From Oscillospiraceae bacterium (GTDB lineage: Bacteria; Bacillota; Clostridia; Oscillospirales; Oscillospiraceae): a stretch of 35,101 nt of DNA. The notes under the pieces are model-generated. The model saw only the letters and a program-made list of their open reading frames with translations. It did not search any database and was not told where the DNA came from. A program made the position numbers and the translations under genes. This document shows positions 31,566 to 35,101 of this stretch, piece by piece. The stretch spans positions 1 through 35,101 of the forward strand of contig JAFSAP010000031.1 of the NCBI GenBank assembly GCA_017440925.1. Direction: 5' to 3'. Every line of letters starts with the position of its first letter. The stretch's first letter is position 1.

Positions 31566-31979
31566 ATGAAATCACCCCACAGAATTCGGATCATCACCAA
31601 CAACCCCCTGGTCAAGACGGTCTTAAGTGATTACTACACCATCGAGTATTACGAAGACCTGAGCCTCCGGGAGATCCTGGTGAAGGTCAGAGATCTGGTC
31701 TACAGCGGCTACGAACTGTTTACCCATCCTATGGCTGGCAGCGTCAAGCCCAACGAGACCATGTTTAAGTCCATTGTGGTCGGCACGGATATGAAAGGCG
31801 TCGAGATCGCGCACTGCAACCTCATGATGAACGCACTTATCACCTGCGATAAGTTCAAGCCCCTGGGTGTGCAGTATTCCGATTACCACATTAAGGACTT
31901 CCAGTTGATTGACTATACCCTGCTTTGCGGCGCGCTGGATTTCGACGCAATCGCAGGTCTTAGTAAAGCAAATTTCTAA
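31566..31979 (+). CDS. grdX: GrdX family protein
   Basis: 137-aa protein, first gene of the glycine reductase operon. It matches the GrdX family, which regularly leads grd operons and whose biochemical role is not known. Visible features are an N-terminal IRIITNNPLVKTVLSDYYTIEYY, a central HPMAGSVKPNETMFKSIVVG and a C-terminal DYTLLCGALDFDAI. It looks soluble, without signal peptide or membrane segment. A GGGAGG site lies before the ATG, and the gene begins 26 bases after the riboswitch terminator T-run, so its expression depends on readthrough. Confidence 0.88.
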   Translation: MKSPHRIRIITNNPLVKTVLSDYYTIEYYEDLSLREILVKVRDLVYSGYELFTHPMAGSVKPNETMFKSIVVGTDMKGVEIAHCNLMMNALITCDKFKPLGVQYSDYHIKDFQLIDYTLLCGALDFDAIAGLSKANF

Positions 31980-32018
31980 AAGCATCAAAACAAGTAAAAA
32001 AAAGGAGGAGGATTCGCT

Positions 32019-33311
32019 TTGAAATTAGAACTCGGTTTCATTAAGATCAATGATGTTCAGTTTTCAAACGAATGTGCCGTTAAGGACGGCATTCTGTACG
32101 TCAACCCCGAAGATGTAAAGGCTTTCATCTACGACAACGATGATGTTAAGACCTACATCAAGTCCATCACCCTCGACATTGCCAAGCCCGGCGAAAGCGT
32201 CCGTATCACCCCTGTTAAGGACGTCATCGAGCCTCGTTGCAAGGTCGCTGGCCCCGGCGGTATGTTCCCCGGCGTCATCTCCAAGGTCGACACTGTCGGT
32301 TCCGGCCGTACCCATGTTCTGAAGGGTGCTGCAATCGTTACCGCTGGTAAGATCGTCGGCTTCCAGGAAGGCATCATTGATATGTCTGGCGAAGGCGCTA
32401 AGTACACCCCCTTCTCCAAGACTCTGAACCTGGTTATGGTCGCTGAGCCTGTTGAGGGCACCAAGCAGCACGACTACGAGCGCGCTGTTCGTTTCGCTGG
32501 CCTGCGCTGCGCTACCTTCGTTGGCGCACTGGGCAAGGATGTCGAGCCCGATGAAGTCAAGACCTTCGAGACCTACGGCATCATGGAAGGCGCTAAGCTG
32601 TTCCCCGATCTGCCCCGCGTTGGCTATGTCCACATGCTGCAGACCCAGGGCCTGCTGCACGACACCTATGTTTACGGCGTCGATGCAAAGCGCATTGTTT
32701 CCACTCTGCTGTACCCCACCGAGACCATGGACGGTGCTATCCTGTCCGGTAACTGTGTTTCCGCTTGCGACAAGAACACCACCTACCATCACCTGAACAA
32801 CCCTGTTGTTGCTGAACTGTTCGAGCAGCACGGCAAGACTCTGAACTACGTCTGCAACATCATCACCAACGAGAACGTCTACCTGGCTGACAAGCAGCGC
32901 GGTTCCGACTGGTCCGCTAAGCTGGCTAAGCTGCTGGATCTGGATGCTGTTATCGTTTCCGAGGAAGGCTTCGGTAACCCCGACGCTGACCTGATCATGA
33001 ACTGCGTCAAGCAGGAGAAGCAGGGCATCAAGACCGTTCTGATCACCGACGAGTACGCTGGCTGCGACGGTAAGTCCCAGTCCCTGGCTGACTCCGATCC
33101 TCTGGCTGACGCCGTTGTCACCGCTGGTAACGCTAACATGGAAGTCGTTCTGCCTCCCATGGACAAGGTTATCGGTATGCTGGATTACGTTGACTACTGC
33201 TCCGGCGGTCACGCTGGCTCCCTGCGTCCCGATGGCTCCATCGAGGCTGAGCTGCAGATCATCACCGGCGCTACCAACGAAATGGGCTTCAACTGCATGA
33301 GCGCCCGCTAA
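32019..33311 (+). CDS. grdE: Glycine reductase component B, alpha/beta subunit proprotein (GrdE)
   Basis: 430-aa precursor of the substrate-binding component of glycine reductase. It is cleaved autocatalytically at an Asn-Cys bond to give two subunits, the second with an N-terminal pyruvoyl group that forms a Schiff base with glycine. The cleavage site is visible as GNCVSACDKNTTY with Asn245-Cys246. GFIKINDVQF, AGPGGMFPGV and EGFGNPDADLIMNCVKQ are family segments. Translation begins at TTG 32019, with a strong AAAGGAGGAGG site upstream. Codon use is extremely biased, implying very high expression. The glycine riboswitch upstream supports glycine rather than sarcosine or betaine as substrate. 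Confidence 0.92.
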   Translation: MKLELGFIKINDVQFSNECAVKDGILYVNPEDVKAFIYDNDDVKTYIKSITLDIAKPGESVRITPVKDVIEPRCKVAGPGGMFPGVISKVDTVGSGRTHVLKGAAIVTAGKIVGFQEGIIDMSGEGAKYTPFSKTLNLVMVAEPVEGTKQHDYERAVRFAGLRCATFVGALGKDVEPDEVKTFETYGIMEGAKLFPDLPRVGYVHMLQTQGLLHDTYVYGVDAKRIVSTLLYPTETMDGAILSGNCVSACDKNTTYHHLNNPVVAELFEQHGKTLNYVCNIITNENVYLADKQRGSDWSAKLAKLLDLDAVIVSEEGFGNPDADLIMNCVKQEKQGIKTVLITDEYAGCDGKSQSLADSDPLADAVVTAGNANMEVVLPPMDKVIGMLDYVDYCSGGHAGSLRPDGSIEAELQIITGATNEMGFNCMSAR

Positions 33312-33337
33312 TTTCGTGAAAGGAGAAGATTGACAAA

Positions 33338-34642
33338 ATGGCTTTTCGTGTAGTACACTATATTAACCAGTTCTTCGCCAACGTCGGCGGCGAAGAGATG
33401 GCTCACATCCCCGCCGAACTGCGTGAAGGCAAGGTCGGCCCCGGCATGGCCTTCGAAACCGCATGGAAGGGCGAGGCTGTTATCGTTAACACCATCGTCT
33501 GTGGTGACTCCTACTTCGCTGAGCATGAGAAGGAAGCTAAGGAGCAGGTCGTTGCTTGGGTTAAGGAAATCAACCCCGACATGTTCATCGCTGGTCCCGC
33601 TTTCAACGCTGGCCGTTACGGCTACGCCTGCGCTAACATCGCTCTGGAAGTCAAGCAGCAGCTGGGCATTCCTGTTCTGACCGGTATGTACGAAGAGAAC
33701 CCCGGTGCTGACTACAAGGACAAGATCCTGATCACCCCCACCGCTAACTCCGCTGCCGGCATGCGTAAGGCTGCTCCCACCATGGCTGCTCTGGCCCTGA
33801 AGCTGATGAAGGGCGAGAAGCTGGGCGCTTCCTGCGAGGACGGCTACATGCCCAACGGCATCCGTGTTAACTTCTTCGAGAAGGAGCGCGGTGCAAAGCG
33901 TGCTGTTAAGATGCTGCTGAACAAGATCAACGGCAAGCCCTTCGTTACCGAGTTCCCCATGCCCAACTTCGACCGCGTCGAGCCCGGCAAGGCTATCCCC
34001 GACATGAGCAAGGTCGTTCTGGGCCTGGCTACCTCCGGTGGTATCGTCTCCAAGGGCAACCCCGACCGTATCGAGGCTTCCAACGCTTCTCACTACGGTG
34101 AGTACGACATCGAAGGCTGGGACGCTCTGACCTCCGAGGGCTGGGAAACCGCTCACGGCGGCTACGACCCCGTCTACGCAAACGAGGATCCCAACCGCGT
34201 TATGCCCATCGACGTCCTGCGTCAGATGGAGCGCGAGGGCAAGATCGGCAAGCTGCATCGTTACTTCTACTCCACTGTTGGTAACGGTACCGCTGTTGCT
34301 TCTTCCCGTAAGTTCGCCGAAGAGTATGCACAGAAGATGCTGCAGGCTGGCGTTCAGGCTTGCATCATGACCTCTACATGAGGTACCTGCACTCGTTGCG
34401 GCGCAACGATGGTTAAGGAAATCGAGAGAGTCGGTATTCCTGTTGTTCACATGTGCACCATCACCCCCATCTCCCTGACTGTTGGTGCTAACAGAATTAT
34501 CCCCACTATCGCTATCCCCCACCCCCTGGGTAACCCCACTCTGACTGCTGAGGACGAGTACGCTCTGCGTTACAAGCTGGTCGATGCAGCTATCAAGGCA
34601 TTCTCTGTCGAAGTCGACAAGCAGACTGTCTTCGAGTTCTAA
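33338..34642 (+). CDS. grdB: Glycine reductase component B, gamma subunit, selenoprotein (GrdB)
   Basis: 434-aa selenoprotein read through an in-frame TGA at 34379-34381 (Sec348). The context MTST-Sec-GTCTRCGATMVKEIER gives the UxxCxxC motif of GrdB, and the frame continues unbroken to TAA at 34642. GrdB takes the glycine Schiff base on GrdE and transfers a carboxymethyl group to the selenoprotein GrdA. A conventional caller would end the gene at 34381 and report a separate 77-aa ORF. A SECIS-like hairpin follows the UGA, and selA, selB and tRNA-Sec are 2.4-7 kb upstream. The start is ATG 33338 with AAAGGAG upstream. It forms an operon with grdX and grdE. Codon bias suggests very high expression. 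Confidence 0.95.
34379..34415 (+). promoter_or_regulatory. UGA-Sec codon with bacterial SECIS hairpin
   Basis: After the UGA, 12 bases lead to a perfect CGTTGC/GCAACG stem (34394-34399 with 34403-34408) with a short GGC loop. An outer ACC/GGT pairing (34385-34387 with 34411-34413) extends it. The position matches bacterial SECIS elements that SelB binds. Confidence 0.75.
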
Positions 34643-34677
34643 TTCGTTCTCGAGTCTTGAATTGTTCTAAACGGAAC

Positions 34678-34701
34678 CCCTGCAGCCTTCGGGCTGCAGG
34701 G
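34678..34701 (+). other. GC-rich hairpin between grdB and trxB
   Basis: Perfect 10-bp stem CCCTGCAGCC/GGCTGCAGGG (34678-34687 with 34692-34701) with a UUCG tetraloop. No T-run follows, so it is probably not a terminator. It may be an RNA-stability or processing element separating highly expressed grdB from trxB. Confidence 0.6.
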
Positions 34702-34730
34702 TCATCCGAAAAAAATAAGGAGTGATTCCA

Positions 34731-35101
34731 ATGAACAATATTTATGACGTTATTATCCTGGGTGCCGGCCCCGCCGGTCTGGCTGCTGGCCTGTACGCTG
34801 GCCGTAGCTGTCTGAAGACCCTGATCGTCGAAAAGGGTCAGGATGGCGGACAGATCGCCATCACCGATGAAATTGAAAATTATCCTGGCTGCAATGTCGA
34901 AGAGGAGTCCGGTCCTTCCCTGATGGCCCGTTTCACTGCTCAGGCTGCAAAGTTTGGCTGCGACCGGGTTTCTGATACCATTAAGGAAGTCCAGCTGGAA
35001 GGCAAGGTCAAGAAGCTGATCGGCGTTAAGGGCGAGTACGAAGGCAAGGTCGTCATCCTGGCTACCGGTGCATTCCCCCGTCCCATCGGCTGCAAGAACG
35101 A
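34731..35101 (+). CDS. trxB: Thioredoxin reductase, 3' truncated by the window
   Basis: The first 123 residues of a thioredoxin reductase, open to the window edge. The FAD-binding Rossmann motif is GAGPAGLAAGLYAGRS (about 11-26). EKGQDGGQIAITDEIENYPG follows as in TrxB, and the second FAD motif VVILATGAFPRP is near the end. The CxxC redox centre lies beyond the window. SD AAGGAG lies before the ATG at 34731. In glycine reductase operons TrxB and thioredoxin deliver the electrons that regenerate the selenol of GrdA, so the position after grdB fits. grdA, grdC and grdD are not seen and may follow downstream. Confidence 0.93.
   Translation, partial: MNNIYDVIILGAGPAGLAAGLYAGRSCLKTLIVEKGQDGGQIAITDEIENYPGCNVEEESGPSLMARFTAQAAKFGCDRVSDTIKEVQLEGKVKKLIGVKGEYEGKVVILATGAFPRPIGCKN

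Noticed and set aside
34409-34642. Separate 77-aa gene after grdB
   Set aside because: It is the continuation of grdB after the Sec UGA, in the same frame and with the GrdB C-terminal sequence.
1-35101. CRISPR array, prophage or insertion sequence
   Set aside because: No regularly spaced direct repeats, phage genes, transposase or integrase genes are visible in the window.

Overview
The window looks like chromosome from an anaerobic, amino-acid-fermenting Clostridia member, most likely a gut Oscillospirales/Oscillospiraceae-type organism. This rests on moderately GC-rich genes with AT-rich intergenic DNA, Gram-positive-style AAGGAGG ribosome binding sites, glycine reductase with selenocysteine machinery, pyruvate formate-lyase, a glycine riboswitch, a yybP-ykoY-type leader, and palindromic intergenic repeats of a kind common in gut Clostridia. 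The taxon is inferred; no rRNA is present.

Layout. (1) 1-3714, plus strand: the end of an Opp/Dpp-family ABC importer (permease, two ATPases) followed by an N-acetylneuraminate lyase/DHDPS-family aldolase. (2) 3813-6485, minus: a P2-type cation ATPase whose leader carries a yybP-ykoY (Mn2+) riboswitch with an overlapping terminator. (3) 6716-8344, minus: a Na/Pi cotransporter-PhoU protein with Pho-box-like repeats upstream. (4) 8529-11812, minus: a pyruvate formate-lyase operon in which the enzyme is split. A 713-aa catalytic core and an 80-aa glycyl-radical subunit are separate genes, followed by the activase. (5) 12155-14695, minus: an ArsR-COG0523 GTPase fusion, a CPDC mini-thioredoxin and an ArsP-like permease behind a consensus ArsR operator. 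(6) 14878-17148: a secreted RCC1-repeat protein, an uncharacterised 179-aa protein and a divergent uridine-kinase-like protein. (7) 17428-23501, plus: an Fe3+/sugar-phosphate-type ABC importer (lipoprotein, ATPase, fused double permease), a YihX-like HAD phosphatase and a phosphohexomutase.

(8) 23604-30962 is a selenium island. It holds a cysteine desulfurase, a divergent LysR regulator, a YedE transporter, a TusA/YedF-like protein, a DUF3343 protein, SelA, SelB and tRNA-Sec. selD is not in the window. (9) 31239 to the end: a tandem glycine riboswitch with a terminator, then grdX, grdE, grdB (in-frame UGA = Sec348) and the start of trxB. The logic runs end to end: selenium is taken up and mobilised, Sec is made and decoded, and Sec is used in glycine reductase, which is switched on by its own substrate.

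The items most worth a second look are the split pyruvate formate-lyase with a repeat element at the break, the ArsR-COG0523 fusion operon, the two riboswitches whose P1 helices share sequence with terminators, and the compact Se-supply/Sec-decoding/Sec-use locus. All calls come from reading the sequence; no database search was run.
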